Shown one piece after another: positions 34,738 through 46,635 of a stretch of DNA of 64,000 nt. Source of the stretch: Hortaea werneckii (taxonomy: Eukaryota; Ascomycota; Dothideomycetes; Mycosphaerellales; Teratosphaeriaceae); NCBI GenBank assembly GCA_037044905.1, contig JBAOKB010000024.1, positions 434,001 through 498,000 on the forward strand. The letters run 5' to 3'. The first letter of the stretch is position 1; every line of letters begins with the position of its first letter. Both the position numbers and the translations under genes were made by a program. Below the pieces are notes generated by a model. The model saw only the letters and a program-made list of their open reading frames with translations. It had not been told where the DNA came from and made no database searches.

Positions 34738-37218
34738 CTATTCCCAGAGTTCAACACCGCTTCCCCTCCAGCCTTTACTGGGAGTCTTAAGCACCCTCAT
34801 CTTCTTACTCGGACTCCGCTGCGTCTCTTTTGACCGCTCAGCATTCGCCACCTTCTCCCTCAGGACAGCGTTCTCAGCCTCAATCTCCGCCAATCTAGCG
34901 ACATCCGGGTCTGCAGCCCGAGAACCATTCGCTTTACCTCGTTCAGACTTTGCAGGAACGCTCCCCTCCCCCTCCACATCAGACTCACCATCATCATCGG
35001 CAAACCCCTCCAAATTCTCCTTCTCAGCCGTCTCGTCCTCATAAATCGTCATCCCCTGCGTGAGAACCTCCAACTTCCGATCCAGATGCTGATCCTGCGC
35101 ATCCATCTCCGCATCCCTAGCAGCCCTCCACCGCCTCTGCTCCAACGCGAGCCGGGACTCAAACTCCTCCCACATCTCCTCGCGCACCTCGGCCTCGACC
35201 TCATCGATGCGCGTCTCGGCGACTTTCCAGCTGGCTTCGGCCTCCTGCCGCCGCTGTGTCTCCTCCTGCAGTAGAAGCTGGGAGACTTCGAGCTCGGAGC
35301 GGAGGGAGGCGATGGTGGCGAGGGCTTGTTCGAGTTCTTCCTGCATGGCTGCTGTGTTATTTGAGGGAGTTGCGCGGCCTGTGGGGTGGCCGTGCAGGTT
35401 GCTGGGCATGACAGGTGCGGAAGCGATCTGCGAGGTCACGCTGGGCACTCGCGGGACTGTGACTTCCCTCGCCAACGCGGAATACCGCAGAATCTGACTC
35501 GTGGCGTTGTAATCGCCTAGGGGATCCGCCGTGACGATCATGACCGCCTTCTGGGGCGCTTTCTTCGATCCTGTCTCCTTCCCGCCCGTCGCGCCAAGCG
35601 AGTTGCTGAATAGGAGTTCCGTCAGCTTGCATTGTCGAAATGGGACTACATTTGCGTTTGTCAGGCCTTGGGCTTGATCGGCTTGCAGCTGCATGCATTG
35701 GCCGAGGTACATCAGACTCTCATTGATCTTGCCTGCTTCAGCGAGCGTAGCACCTGCTGTTTTCGCAGCACGCGCTCGCTCGGAACCTGCGAGGTCGACG
35801 ATTGTGAGGGTGCTGGAAGTCCAGGGCCCGGAGACGGGGATGCCGCGCGTAGAGCGAGCGCGCTTCTTGATCTCGATGTTAAAGAAACCGTGGGAGCGGG
35901 AGGAGACGGCATTGGAGCCTGTACCAGCCACGCGACGCTCAGTGAGACCGGTTTCTAGGACGAGTAAAGCCTCTTCTAGCGTGGAGCAGACGACTTTCTT
36001 CAGCCCGGCAACGACTTTCCGGTCTGGGCTCTTCTCTGTAGATTTGAACAAAAGCGCTCTACGCTTGGCCTGTTGCTGCTGCTGTTGCTGCTTGTTGCCC
36101 GCGCTTGAGCTTGATGAGGCAAGGAGGTCATAGATCCGGTCGTTATGGACTTCGTACATGCTCACCACCACCGCATATTCGGCATCACGATCGATGGCGA
36201 TTTCGATGTCGTCGACGGGCGGGTGATTTGCTAGGTTGGACACGCGCGGGATGTTGCGTCGTGGGCCCGCAGGCATGGACATGAAGGAGGTTTCCTGCGA
36301 AGAAGGTAAGTTTGCTAATCTAGCAATGGACCGTGTAATATGTGCAATGCGGGAGACAGGTTTGACAGTGGATTTCGAAGGAGAGATGCTTGAAGGCCGA
36401 GGAACCTTCGAAGGCGTATATTTCGAGAGGGAGGGGTAAAGTCTGTTGAAGACTCTGCCACGGGTTGGACTTGGTGTAGTTGGAGGGTTTGCTGGGGTGA
36501 CGGTGGTGCTTGACCGACCCATTGACTCATCGACAGACGATGGGAATGCGCCGGGAAGAGGAGGGGTGTATAACTGAGACGCGCCTTCGCATACCATTCC
36601 CGGCGTGGCGGCCCGGCTGTATGAGACATCGCCACCGTAGTAGATAGAGTCCAAGAAGTTCGAAGCAGTCAGCAGGTGGCCTTCGGAGACGTCTGCTTGA
36701 CACAATGATGAGAACGCGGAAGGCGAGTAGTCGGCGTCAACGAGAGTGGGCGCTGTGTGTCGATAAAGTACGTCCAGGGCAAGTTGCGTAATGCCGCGCT
36801 GCGACTTGGAGCCGAGGATTGTGTGGCTCTACACCTTGTCAGTCTTAGGCGGCACAGGGATCTACTGAGCATCTACTGACCTTCCCGGAGCCAGTGACAC
36901 CGAGTGTGGCGAGAAGCCCATCTCTGCCTTCTCTCCCGGCTGCCCCAACACTCCTTCGAGGATTGGTAAGATGCCAATGTTCTCCAACAGCTCTCTCTGG
37001 CCGCAACGCTCCTCAAAGACTCGTGTGAATCCGAATCTTTCTATCGCGCGCTTGCGCTTGTCGTCTGCTGGAGGTTTGATGGTGATGTGCGTCGGTAGCT
37101 GATGGGCATGTCTCGTTTCTTCCACATCCAAGAAGCGTTCCTTGCCGGCGGCGGAAGCGGACGGCCGCAAACGGAGGTAAACGTCGAAAAGCGCTGCGGA
37201 AGGCCTGCTCTGCTCCAT
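34738..37218 (-). CDS. Kinesin-like motor protein (possibly kinesin-6 type)
   Basis: ATG at 37218 (MEQSRPSAALFDVYLRLRPS); an earlier GTG at 37251 is not used. The intron is 36880-36829 (52 nt), between the P-loop Lys and Ser: GVTGSGK | SHTILGSKSQRG. Motor motifs: VYLRLRP, the P-loop, HNDRIYDLL, switch I NAVSSRSH, switch II VDLAGSE, and GKINESLMYLGQCM. A Ser/Gln-rich insert (seven Gln at 36070-36090) interrupts the motor. After the motor comes a coiled coil (about 35350-35040), an acidic patch and a basic tail ending GWRGSGVELWE. One base is lost near 36925: exon 1 is 338 nt where 339 is needed, restoring GRDGLLATLGVTGSGK. The kinesin-6 assignment rests on motif style only. Confidence 0.85.
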
Positions 37219-37496
37219 CGTGCTTAGACGTGCTGATAGTCTCCTTCTCACAGGTCTGGACAGATGCGCATACGGTAGCGGTGGTATAGACGGTGGTGCA
37301 GCGGACTTTGGTGTTTATTCGTTTACTCAGCGATAAGCTGCCTTAGCAACAGCCACAACGCGATAAGATGAATGACTAAGCAAGATTTTCCAGATTGCAG
37401 TACAGTACAGTAATCGCGACTTCCTGTACATACATTACAGGACATCATCCCTGCCGGATTGGAAGACGGACATACACTTTCTCACGAGGACGTTCT

Positions 37497-39641
37497 ATGA
37501 TGTTAGACTGTAATGCCTGTACACTTCGCTGTCTCCGCGCATTCGCTGCAGAGGCTGCCATCCCGAATCGTCACCACGCTCGCCTTCTCCTGACGCCACA
37601 CCTTACCATCCAATCGCATCGCCGAGCAGCCTCCACCGCGGCCGCACCACCTGCATCGAACCAAGGCAATGCATACTTGAATGCGGCCCAACTTCGCCAT
37701 CAAGCCCAAGGCGACGTTATTCCTTTCGATCACGACCTACCAGCCACCGAGGTGACGACTGTCGACAAGAAAGCCCTACGGAAGGAGCTCGAATGGCTAC
37801 CAGACCCCGTCAAATTTACCGAGCACGTCCAATATACTCTACGATGCGAAAAGCCGGCGAAAGCATTGGAGCTGGTCCGTCTCGCCAGCAAGACCCGACA
37901 ATGTACAGTCGCTTGGAACCATGTGGTCAACTATCACATGCAGCGTGGCCGTCCGCGGGATGCCTTTGCTGTGTACAACGAGATGAAAAAGCGCGCGCAG
38001 TTCCCGGACAGCTACACTTATATCCTGCTACTGCGCGGGCTTGCGGGGCCCCGCACTGCGACTAGCAAGAAACCTCCCAAAAATATATCTCCAGAAGATG
38101 TTATTAAGGCGGTGAGCTTGTACAACAGCATGTCTGCCCCAAATAGTCGCGTCAAGCCGAGCATTATGCATACCAACGCCGTGTTGAAGGTATGTGCATT
38201 TGGGAATGACATGGACGCATTTTATGGAATCCTTGCCAATCTTCCCGAAGTAAGCGCAGGTGCCCCTGATCACATGACGTATTCTATCATTCTAAATGCA
38301 ATCAGGCGGAATACTGGATACGAGGCCCTGAAGGATCTCTCACCTTCTCAAGCCCTGACGAAGAGGAGACAGGCTGTAAGTGAGGCTAGGGCAATCTGGC
38401 GGGAAATCGTGATGAAATGGAGGACAGGTGCTGTAAAGATGGATGAGGAGTTAGTATCTGCAATGGCAAGATGTTTACTTGTGAGTGAAAAGCTCCAGGA
38501 TTGGGACGACGTCTTGAGTTTGGTTCGGCAGACGATGCAGATCGAGAGACTTGTGCCAGAGGTTGGAAGCCCGGAAAGGCATATCGGACATGTGCCGACC
38601 GATCGTCAGCTTCTAGAAGCGGAGAAGGCTGATGGCGGAGTCGAAGTGGGTGCAGAAGCCATGGAGAGAGAAGACAGTGAAGCCCGTGCAGATGCAACCG
38701 GAAAGGCGCCTGGAAAGATTTCGACTGATGAGACCCCCGATGCTCGTACGTTTGAGGTCGTTGAACCGATTATGACTACTCCGAAGAAAACGGGACCTCC
38801 ACCGAGCCTTACCTATGCCCAACCCGGCCAGGAAACACTGGACGTTCTCATTCAAGCCTGTAGTAAGATGCGGATGCCGAAGGCCGCCAACGCCTACTGG
38901 GAACTGCTTATGGCCGAACCTTTCAATCTGAAGCCAGCACTGTTCAATTTCCACAGTCTGATGCGCCTGCTTCTCAAGAATCGTAGCAGCGGACGCGTTG
39001 CTGAGTTGATTCAACATGGCCTCGCGAATGCGGAAGCAAAGCCAACTGGAATGACTTTTACGATAGCAATGCAAGCTTGCCGCAGGAATTGTCTGAATCC
39101 ACATGCCCTCGAGCACGCCAAAGTCATTGTGGATGTAATGGAACGTACACTTTCCGACCTCGAGGTCGGCGTGCTCAGCCAGTATCTGGACATTGCGCTC
39201 CTATCCGACTCCGGACCAAAAATTGTAGACACGCTCGACCGTCTGGACAGCTGTGTGCACAACCTCCGCAGCAGGGTCACCTTCGGAACCGACACCTGGA
39301 GAATGAATGCCGAGGACAACTTGCAAGATAAGCGGGACACGGTCGAGTTCTTCCAGACCATGATCGGAGCCATCGATACGCTAATGAATCGAGGTCTGGT
39401 GCTGAGAGAGGATTTTGTCCACTGGCATCAGCGGAGAAGCCAGCTCAACACGTTTATCTCTCACGCGAAGAAGGGCCTGCCGGCGCAAGAGCAGAAGGCC
39501 GGAGGGGAAGATGATGAAGGGTCTAGATTAGCCCAGCGGCCTGCTAGTTTCACAGGCACGAAGACGGGCTATGACGGCAAATGGAAAGAATGGCCGGAAA
39601 AGTCCCTTGTCTCTCTTTCGAAAACCACACAGGAGGACTGA
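37497..39641 (+). CDS. Mitochondrial pentatricopeptide-repeat (PPR) protein
   Basis: The ATG at 37497 (MMLDCNACTLRCLRAFAAEA) begins an Arg/Ala-rich, acid-free presequence of about 50 residues that predicts mitochondrial import; the frame is open upstream only from a TTG. The protein has 714 residues and no intron. PPR-like helix pairs are visible: VAWNHVVNYHMQRGRPRDAF then AVYNEMKKRAQFPDSYTYIL, LDVLIQACSKMRMPKAANAY and MTFTIAMQACRRN. Fungal PPR proteins of this kind process or stabilise mitochondrial RNAs; a Ccm1-like role is possible but not shown. A low-complexity Glu/Ala linker (about 38620-38720) splits the repeats. Reading frame intact. Confidence 0.8.
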   Translation: MMLDCNACTLRCLRAFAAEAAIPNRHHARLLLTPHLTIQSHRRAASTAAAPPASNQGNAYLNAAQLRHQAQGDVIPFDHDLPATEVTTVDKKALRKELEWLPDPVKFTEHVQYTLRCEKPAKALELVRLASKTRQCTVAWNHVVNYHMQRGRPRDAFAVYNEMKKRAQFPDSYTYILLLRGLAGPRTATSKKPPKNISPEDVIKAVSLYNSMSAPNSRVKPSIMHTNAVLKVCAFGNDMDAFYGILANLPEVSAGAPDHMTYSIILNAIRRNTGYEALKDLSPSQALTKRRQAVSEARAIWREIVMKWRTGAVKMDEELVSAMARCLLVSEKLQDWDDVLSLVRQTMQIERLVPEVGSPERHIGHVPTDRQLLEAEKADGGVEVGAEAMEREDSEARADATGKAPGKISTDETPDARTFEVVEPIMTTPKKTGPPPSLTYAQPGQETLDVLIQACSKMRMPKAANAYWELLMAEPFNLKPALFNFHSLMRLLLKNRSSGRVAELIQHGLANAEAKPTGMTFTIAMQACRRNCLNPHALEHAKVIVDVMERTLSDLEVGVLSQYLDIALLSDSGPKIVDTLDRLDSCVHNLRSRVTFGTDTWRMNAEDNLQDKRDTVEFFQTMIGAIDTLMNRGLVLREDFVHWHQRRSQLNTFISHAKKGLPAQEQKAGGEDDEGSRLAQRPASFTGTKTGYDGKWKEWPEKSLVSLSKTTQED

Positions 39642-40112
39642 GCAGGCGAGTGCGAGGCATAAGATTGCGGCTATAGATGAGAATGGAAGAAGTGGCGCGA
39701 GAGAAGAGATGGGCTGGAGGGAGAAGAAGCCAGGCGGAAGGAGGCCTGAGACCGGGGTCGATGCGCGTGGATATGCGGATTCGCCTGCTGATCTGGCTAT
39801 GTAGAATTTCTTAGGCAAGTCAGTTAGACGACTGAGTGTAAAATATGTACAATACTATCGATTAGAGTACCAAGTAGCTGAGGCTCCCCACTTTGACTGC
39901 TTCTTTGCCCCATCGCAGAGACCAACTTCAGACTTCTGGATCTATCCGCCGGCAGCACCACAATCTCCGTTCCAATCTCCGCGCTCTATGACGAATCTAA
40001 GGTACCTCCTACGTCGACGCCTCTACAGTCACATACCTTATTCATCTCATCGTCGCGTCTCACTCTACTTTCTGTCCACACATCAAAAACATACGCAACT
40101 CGATTAATTAAA
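39642..40112. other. Spacer PPR gene / SDR gene
   Basis: 471 bp with the PPR gene 3' end and the SDR promoter (AATTAATTAAAATGG at its start codon). Nothing else seen. Confidence 0.35.
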
Positions 40113-41280
40113 ATGGCATCGATTCAATCACGTGTTGCAGCCGTAAGTCGAATAGCTAGCGAGGAGACCGGCAAGAAGATCTAAAGCTGAACTCCCACGT
40201 TTTCCCCCCTTAGGTCACTGGCGCCAACAAGGGGATTGGCCTTGCGATAGGTAGGTACATCATATTGAGATCTGTGAACGGAATAGAAGAGATTGATTGC
40301 TTACGCGGGATCCTTAAGTCCGCAATCTCGCATTGCAATACCCCAAATCCCCATTGAACAACGGGAGCCCATTTCTCATCTACCTCACCGCACGCTCAGC
40401 CGAAAGGGGCGCAGAGGCAGTGAACACTCTTTCCAACGATCCGCAGCTTAAGCAGGCCAAAGCCCTTGCCCAGGATGGCGGACCGACCACAATCAAGTTC
40501 TACGAGCTCGACATCAGCCAGACCGCCAGCATCCAAGGCTTCCGTGATTTCCTACAGAAACAACATCCCGAGGGCATCGACATTGCCATTAACAACGCCG
40601 GCATCGCCATGCAAGGTTTCGATGCCAACGTCGTCAAGACGACTTTGCAGACGAATTACTACGGCACGCTAGAAGCGACGCAGGATCTGCTCCCGCTGAT
40701 CCGTCAGGGCGGCAGACTAGTCAATGTGTCCAGCATGGCCGGCAAGCTGAACAAGTACTCGGAAGAGGTCCGGAAAGCTTTCCTCGCTGCCGCGGACAGC
40801 GGGGACGTGAACGCTTGTACGGGTCTGATGGAGCGGTTCAAGAAAGCAGCTGCGGAGGGAAGGGAGAAGGAAGATGGTTGGCCTAGTGCTGCCTATGCTA
40901 CGAGCAAGGCCGGCGAGACGGCGTTTACTAAGGCCATTGCTGTGCAAGAGGCGAAGCGCAATCGGGGGGTCTTGGTCAACGTAAGTCTTTGCACATTCCC
41001 CCTTTCCCCCTCAGGTCCCCTACCTAGCATCGTCTCCTCCCTATTTCGTTTCAAGAATTTCCATTCTGTTCATGGGACCAAAGACATGTATGCTGATCAA
41101 TGCTTCCCCCTCCGGCGCCTTTAGGCATGCTGTCCAGGCTACGTCAACACAGATATGACACGTGGAGGCGGCACCAAAACGCCTGATGAGGGCGCACAGA
41201 CCCCTGTCATGCTTGCTTTGAACGACATTGGAGGAAAAACGGGCGGGTTCTGGCAGAGTGAGAAGCAGATTGAATGGTAG
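40113..41280 (+). CDS. Short-chain dehydrogenase, carbonyl-reductase (CBR1) like
   Basis: Four exons: 40113-40142, 40214-40250, 40319-40980 and 41125-41280; introns of 71, 68 and 144 nt with GTAAGT/GTAGGT donors. The 294-residue product shows the NAD(P) motif VTGANKGIG, INNAGIAM, the catalytic Ser in LVNVSSMAGKLNKYS, and YATSK (Tyr and Lys). A long insert before the catalytic Tyr (EEVRKAFLAAADSGDVNACT) is typical of carbonyl reductases. C-terminus: CCPGYVNTDMTRGGGTKTPD. It should reduce carbonyls with NADPH in the cytosol; the substrate is unknown. Frame intact. If the last intron were retained, the reading frame would end at 41124. Confidence 0.88.
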
Positions 41281-41549
41281 ATTAAAGTGCCTCTTGCACG
41301 CTAGGCCAAGTCTTACAGTCTAATCGCTGTGCTTTGTTTCGAGCGTATATCACGGCATCATGGCGTCGTAGCAATTCTCACGTCGTCGTGGATATATAAA
41401 TGTGGAAATTCTTCAGCTGAGCAGGTTCTACCAGAATATGCAACCAATTCCTGCATGATGCAGTCGTCCAGGACAATCTCAGATCTTCTCCCTAGTGTTA
41501 AATACTGACATCACATTCGGCACAATCGTCGTCTACATTATGCCAGCGC

Positions 41550-43558
41550 TTACACTCTCTCAATTCGCTCTGTGACACTTGGCTCCTTGCGATCGTTGTG
41601 GGCGATTCCCTCCTCTTCCTCGACATGCCTTACCAGCTCGGTCACGCCAACTGTGGCTCCGTCAGCGACACGCTTGAAAGGATGGGATGAATCAGGGCGA
41701 GGACTTACATAGATCATCCATCTCCTCCAGACTCTTACCCTTAGTCTCCGGAATGAAGAACCACACGAAGAAGAACATGGAGAAGCAGAAGGAGCCGTAG
41801 ATTAGAAATGTGCCGTAGCCACCACGGCCGCAGGTGACGAACATGGTGAGAGTAGCACGCGCGACGACGAAGTTGAACAGCCATTGCGTCGCAGCTGCCA
41901 GCGCCACATTCATCGACCGGAGGCGAGCGGCTGGGATCTCAGAGACGTAAATCCAGCAGACAGGACCCCAGCCGAACTGGAAGAAGCCTGCGAAGAGGAA
42001 GATGCAGACCTATTAAGGTACCCAGTCAGCAAATGAGACATCGGAAGGCGAACGTAATACGTACCAAAGCGACATAACCAGCGGCAGGGACCTCTGACCC
42101 AGGCAGAGGCGGGTCAATGCGGACATAGAGTCCAACATAGAACATGGAGCAGCCCTGTGCGATGGAAGTCCATAGCAGAGACTTCCGGCGACCAAGACTG
42201 TCGGCTGCGAAGAGCAGAAAGCACGCGCAAGTGATCACCTTGACGACACCTTCACATCGATCCTGTCAGTGTACATGAACGCGGGATGTTGATGATCACA
42301 TCTGGCCTACCGTAAATTCCTGTGGCGAACAAACCAGTCTCAGTACCCGAAATACCCAAGTTCTTGAAGATTTGAGGGGCATAATCTATGTCTCGAGAGA
42401 TCAGCACATATCCTATTCTGTCTCAGATATCGTGTCAGCGACGACAGAACTTTACTCACAATTGATGGCGTTGGTTCCCGTCATCTGCTGGCAAACCATC
42501 AATCCTATGCTGATCAGCGCCCGCTTCCTGTTGCCGGGTATTGTCCACATCTCCTTTTGCAAGTCCCAAAAGAAGCACCGCCAATCAGGAGACGTTCATG
42601 CTCCAGCTGCGCGGCGATATCTGTGATTTCTTGGCGAATGTAGGGATGTGTTGCAGGCAGTTGGCGGACGGTAGTGAGGACCTGCTCTGCCTTCTCCCAT
42701 TTGTCTTGCTTAGCGAGAAAGCGAGGCGATTCATGGCACAGGGAGATGAAGGCGACTAGACACAGTGCCGGGAGAGCTTGAAGGACAAGTGGGACGATGT
42801 AGGTTGACTGTCCGGTCAGATGCTCAATAGAGCCGTAGTTGATCCAGAAGGCGATCATCACTCCAAAGACGATATAGAGCTGGTAGATACCGGTGAGGCC
42901 GCCGCGGATGGCTCTTGGCGCCGACTCCGAGATGTAAAGCGGGACGACCATCGATGCTGCTCCGACACCAAGACCGGCTACCAGACGTCCGACATACATG
43001 GTAGGGATAGAACCTTGGGCTGCAGATTGAATGACAACACCGATGCAGGTCACGAGAGCTGCGATGATCAATCCGGTCCGCCGGCCAAGTCTGTCGGCAA
43101 TCCAGGAAGCGATAAGTGAGCCGAAGAAGCATCCTGCTTGCAAGGTCGATGCTATGTTTGCCGACAGGTCTGCAGCCTGGCCTTTGCTCTGTCATGACCA
43201 TCAGACGTCGTATATCTATGCACTTGACACTATACTTACAAGGTCATCGATGCCGTAATCTCTACGCGACTCTGTTAGCCTCAGACCTAGTCAGCAAGGG
43301 GCGAGATCACTTGCGTTTTGAAAGCCGGTAACGTGAGCACTCCGCCTATGAACCGCCAGGAATCAGTTGGTATCCATTGATTTAGCGATCAAGGCTACCT
43401 GCCTATAGTGCCAATGTCCATGCCGAACAGCATGCCTCCAAAGCATGCCGAGAGTGCCAGAACGAAAGCTCTCCATCCGTAGATCTCGGGCGGATCTGTT
43501 CAGGCTCAATTAGTCAAGCACAAGCGGACGAAAAGTTTGGAGTTCTACCTTGTTTCAT
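41550..43558 (-). CDS. MFS sugar-type (SP family) transporter
   Basis: Nine exons, minus strand: 43558-43549, 43495-43403, 43345-43315, 43261-43240, 43188-42460, 42385-42311, 42249-42065, 42009-41709, 41650-41550; introns are 51-74 nt. Start MKQDPPEIYGWRAFVLALSA. Motifs: DRLGRRTGL between TM2 and TM3, GRLVAGLGVGAASMVVPLYI, CHESPRFL (PESPR variant), MVCQQMTGTNAINYYAPQIF, and PETKGKSLEEMDD after TM12. The introns after 43403 and 43315 have GC donors (GCAGGT, GCAAGT). One T is lost near 42557 in a T-run, hiding SFWDLQKEMWTIPGNRK. A plasma-membrane proton symporter for a sugar or quinate-like solute is expected; the substrate cannot be told. Confidence 0.87.
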
Positions 43559-45073
43559 CGCCTCATTTTTGACAATCCTTTGGAGAAGCTTCCCCATTTT
43601 GCTACTTGCCACAGACGCTATCGGAGGGAAATTATCTTTATGCTGAATGATGCTAGTGCTGATCGGAGAGCGCAGATGCATCAAATGGGATCCACAAAAG
43701 CTGTACTACGGGGGCATGTCAGGAAAAGATGGGAAACAATTCCCTTTATCTACACCTCTAAGAGCCGCATTTATCCTATGCTTCCGGTGATTAGGAGACC
43801 GGGTCGATTGATGATTAGTGGAAGATCCTGGCCTGCGACAACTTGTGAAAGGCCAAGACATCCTCAAGACGGCAGCTAGGGTCGAAGGCTTGATGCGGTG
43901 GTGAGAGCTTCGACGAGGCTTGCATGTATATACATGCGATCCAATTGTGCGCCTGCGGAGTCCAGTCCGCCGATAGCAGCGCGCGTGGAAGCAGGGAGAG
44001 GCCCTTCTAGCCAATTTGCGGGGCGCACACTCCTGGAATGGGCAATACTACAAGCGGGAGCTGTGCTGCCATCCTGCGGCTTTCAGGTCACGCAGACCGT
44101 TACATTCAGAAAAGAGTAGTGCGAAACCCAACTGGTTGGAAGGACAAGTGCAGCACGCATTTGATAGGTGGAAGAATCGACTCTAATCGTACAATATTAG
44201 CATTGACTCCTACTTGAACTCTTACAACAAGCTGTTGTGTCTTCTTGTTGCCGCCTGCGTGAGTGAGCGAGTCTTTTTAGACTTTGTTGCCTGCTTCGAC
44301 CGCTTTGCCACCAGACCCTTCTGCCGCACAACACAGCTGCCAAAAATGGGACGTTGTCTCCATGCGATATCCCTTTATCACCTCCGTGAATGCGTTGAAA
44401 GCGAGAACGCTTGCTCCGCGAGTCGAGCCTGGCCTGTTGTTGGAGGGCAGTGAAAGGTAATAAAGCTCGGTGCACGAGAAAATCCACCAATTGTATTTCC
44501 ATCGCTTGACGTTGGTGCTGGTACCACGAAAGTGTATTCAAACGTCTCAAATGATATGGTTGCCACAAGGACAAGGTAGGTGACCCCGGTGTCCAGAAGA
44601 GACATTCCATCTTGATTCCTGAAGCGCTCCGTAGCTCACGCAAATCTGACCAAGGCGCCATTCGTGGACGCAAAAAGTCTCGCGGAAAGGTTGCATGATG
44701 TGTATTTTAATGGCGCATGAGTTCAAAGATTTGCCGTGCACCAATCCTGACCGCAAATTCGCATTCTTATTTGTCTTGCAACGGCGCGCATGCAGGAACG
44801 CAAGTGTGAGGCCGATATCAGAATGTTCAGAAGTCCCAAAAGACACCTTATTCGAATGTGCAGTGTAGCCTAGGTCAAGAATTACGTACTCGGCGTGGTT
44901 AGAACGGAAGAGTGCGCGCGGCAGGTTCGCTGCGCGGCAGCTGGCGTACTGGCAGTACGGCAGAAGAAAAGATATGCCAATGCCGGCACTCATGATTCTC
45001 ATCCTGAGGATCAGGATCTCAACTGAGAAGGAGGTCATCGGTCCGGAATGCAGCATGATGAAAGGTGAAAATA
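43559..45073. other. Intergenic spacer MFS / OXLD1-like
   Basis: About 1.5 kb holding the MFS promoter and the OXLD1-like 3' region. A 169-codon open frame at 44547-45056 lacks family features. No repeat or RNA gene recognised. Confidence 0.45.
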
Positions 45074-45971
45074 TCAGCCCATAGTGGCTGACTGCTGTTG
45101 CGGCTGTTGAGAAGACGGCGGTGGCTGCTGTGCCGCTCCCTTCTTCTTCTTTTCTTTCAATTTCTTTTCCGTCTTCATGAACTCCCTGATGCCTACCGGC
45201 ACACCTGCAAAGAGATCCTTGACTGGAGCCAGATCACCCTGCCCATCGCCGAAGCTTTCCATGCCACCCATCGCCTCCCAATTGGTCTCACTACCGCCCC
45301 CGTCATCGTCCATGCTGGTAGACACGTGGTTGGGCATATTCGGTTCAGCAACCATGCTGCCCTGTTGCCTGACCTTTAGTCCGCTGCTCAAGCAGCTTTG
45401 AGCGAGCTTCTGCGCTCGCAGCGGCCCATTCCTCTAGCTCATCGCGGTACTTGTCCCAGACACAGTTTACACAGCCGCTCATGCAGCAATTGTCTGGCTC
45501 GTCTGGCCGCGGAGGTACGGATATGCCAGCGATGTTCTGGCTCTTCTCCTCGATCTCCTTCCGGCGCTCCTTTGGCCCGGCAAGACGGGAGCCGAAGACG
45601 ACACGAGCACGTTGAAGTCGCTCCTCGTCTTCTGTTGCAGGAAGATCCTCGGCCGGCGGAGGTGCTGGAGAGGTTCGTGTCCGGGGCTGAACGGTATGTA
45701 TTGGGGCGTCTAGAAGATCTTCGCTAAAGCCTTCGAATGCTGTTGCACGTTTCGCGGCGAAGTCATCGGTGCGAGAGCGAATTGTCACTCGAGGGAGTGC
45801 GGACGCTATTCGGGCATTGTGGATGAGGCCTGAAGGGCGTGATAGACCACATGCTGGGCGCAATCGTAAGGCCGGGCGCATTATTCCTTGTGCTGCAAGT
45901 CGGGGAAAAGATGCAGTCGGGATTGCAATGGGAGGAAAGTGAGACTGGATTGATGAGCAATGACGCAACAT
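45074..45971 (-). CDS. Oxidoreductase-like domain (OXLD1-type) mitochondrial protein, one frameshift
   Basis: ATG at 45971 (MLRHCSSIQSHFPPIAIPTA); a second ATG at 45881 (MRPALRLRPACGLSRPSG) also begins a good mitochondrial presequence and may be the true start. The domain core is PDEPDNCCMSGCVNCVWDKY followed by RDELEEW, the Cys-rich oxidoreductase-like N-terminal motif shared with human OXLD1. An indel near 45385 joins it to a low-complexity tail (MVAEPNMPNHVSTSMDDDGG, then Lys- and Gln-rich) ending at 45074; otherwise the frame stops at 45345. The biochemical role of the family is not established. The four clustered Cys may bind metal. Confidence 0.75.
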
Positions 45972-46635
45972 GCAGAATTGCCGACGGCACGCCGCTCGGC
46001 AACACTTAACCCGGCTTCGCCAGCAATGTCAGGCACGTCAAGAACGTGAACACAGGCAGGTAACATAGGGCATTTTATCGTTTCACTTGTGATCACATCA
46101 CGCAAGATATTACCTCCGGAAAGCAGTTTCAAGACAGCAGCCACAGTGCAGATAGTGATGGAACATGTTAGTCACGGCAAATGTCAAAATTCTGGTGTCT
46201 GTATCCTGTTCGCCCGTTGCTGCAGACATCCTTGCAACTCTTGTATAACCGATGTGCGAGATACACACAAGCGACCCCGTTTGTCGCTGGCGCCGCCAAA
46301 TACCTTGTACCCAGCTTCGTTGTTGTAAGGAGCCATAAAGCGTGTAGGCTACACGGGCATGTGACTTGCATTGGCGAGGCAAGTGACTATATCCAACGCT
46401 GCATCCTTCAGGGCCTGCTGAAATCGAGAAGAATGCAGTGATCGTCAAATCGTCATTTCGCTTGATCTTCGTTGGCGGACAATTGAATCGGAGCTGAAAT
46501 GTACCAGTAGAGACCGATAGCCTCTGATGCATCAGTCACATGGAACCTTCCTACAAAATATGAAACAGATTACAGTCTTCATTGAGAGTGAATCACGGCT
46601 TGGACCCCCATTGCTTTCATATCAGGGGCCTGACG
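45972..46635. promoter_or_regulatory. Divergent promoter region OXLD1-like / FAD oxidoreductase
   Basis: 664 bp between divergent start codons. No motif is certain, and small ORFs inside have no support. Confidence 0.3.

Noticed and set aside
44547..45056. 169-codon ATG-started open frame on the minus strand
   Set aside because: No motif, no transmembrane or signal pattern, and it lies just past the OXLD1-like stop; probably 3' UTR chance ORF.
46110..46532. 140-codon minus-strand open frame in the OXLD1/FAD promoter region
   Set aside because: No recognisable sequence and it sits in a divergent promoter.
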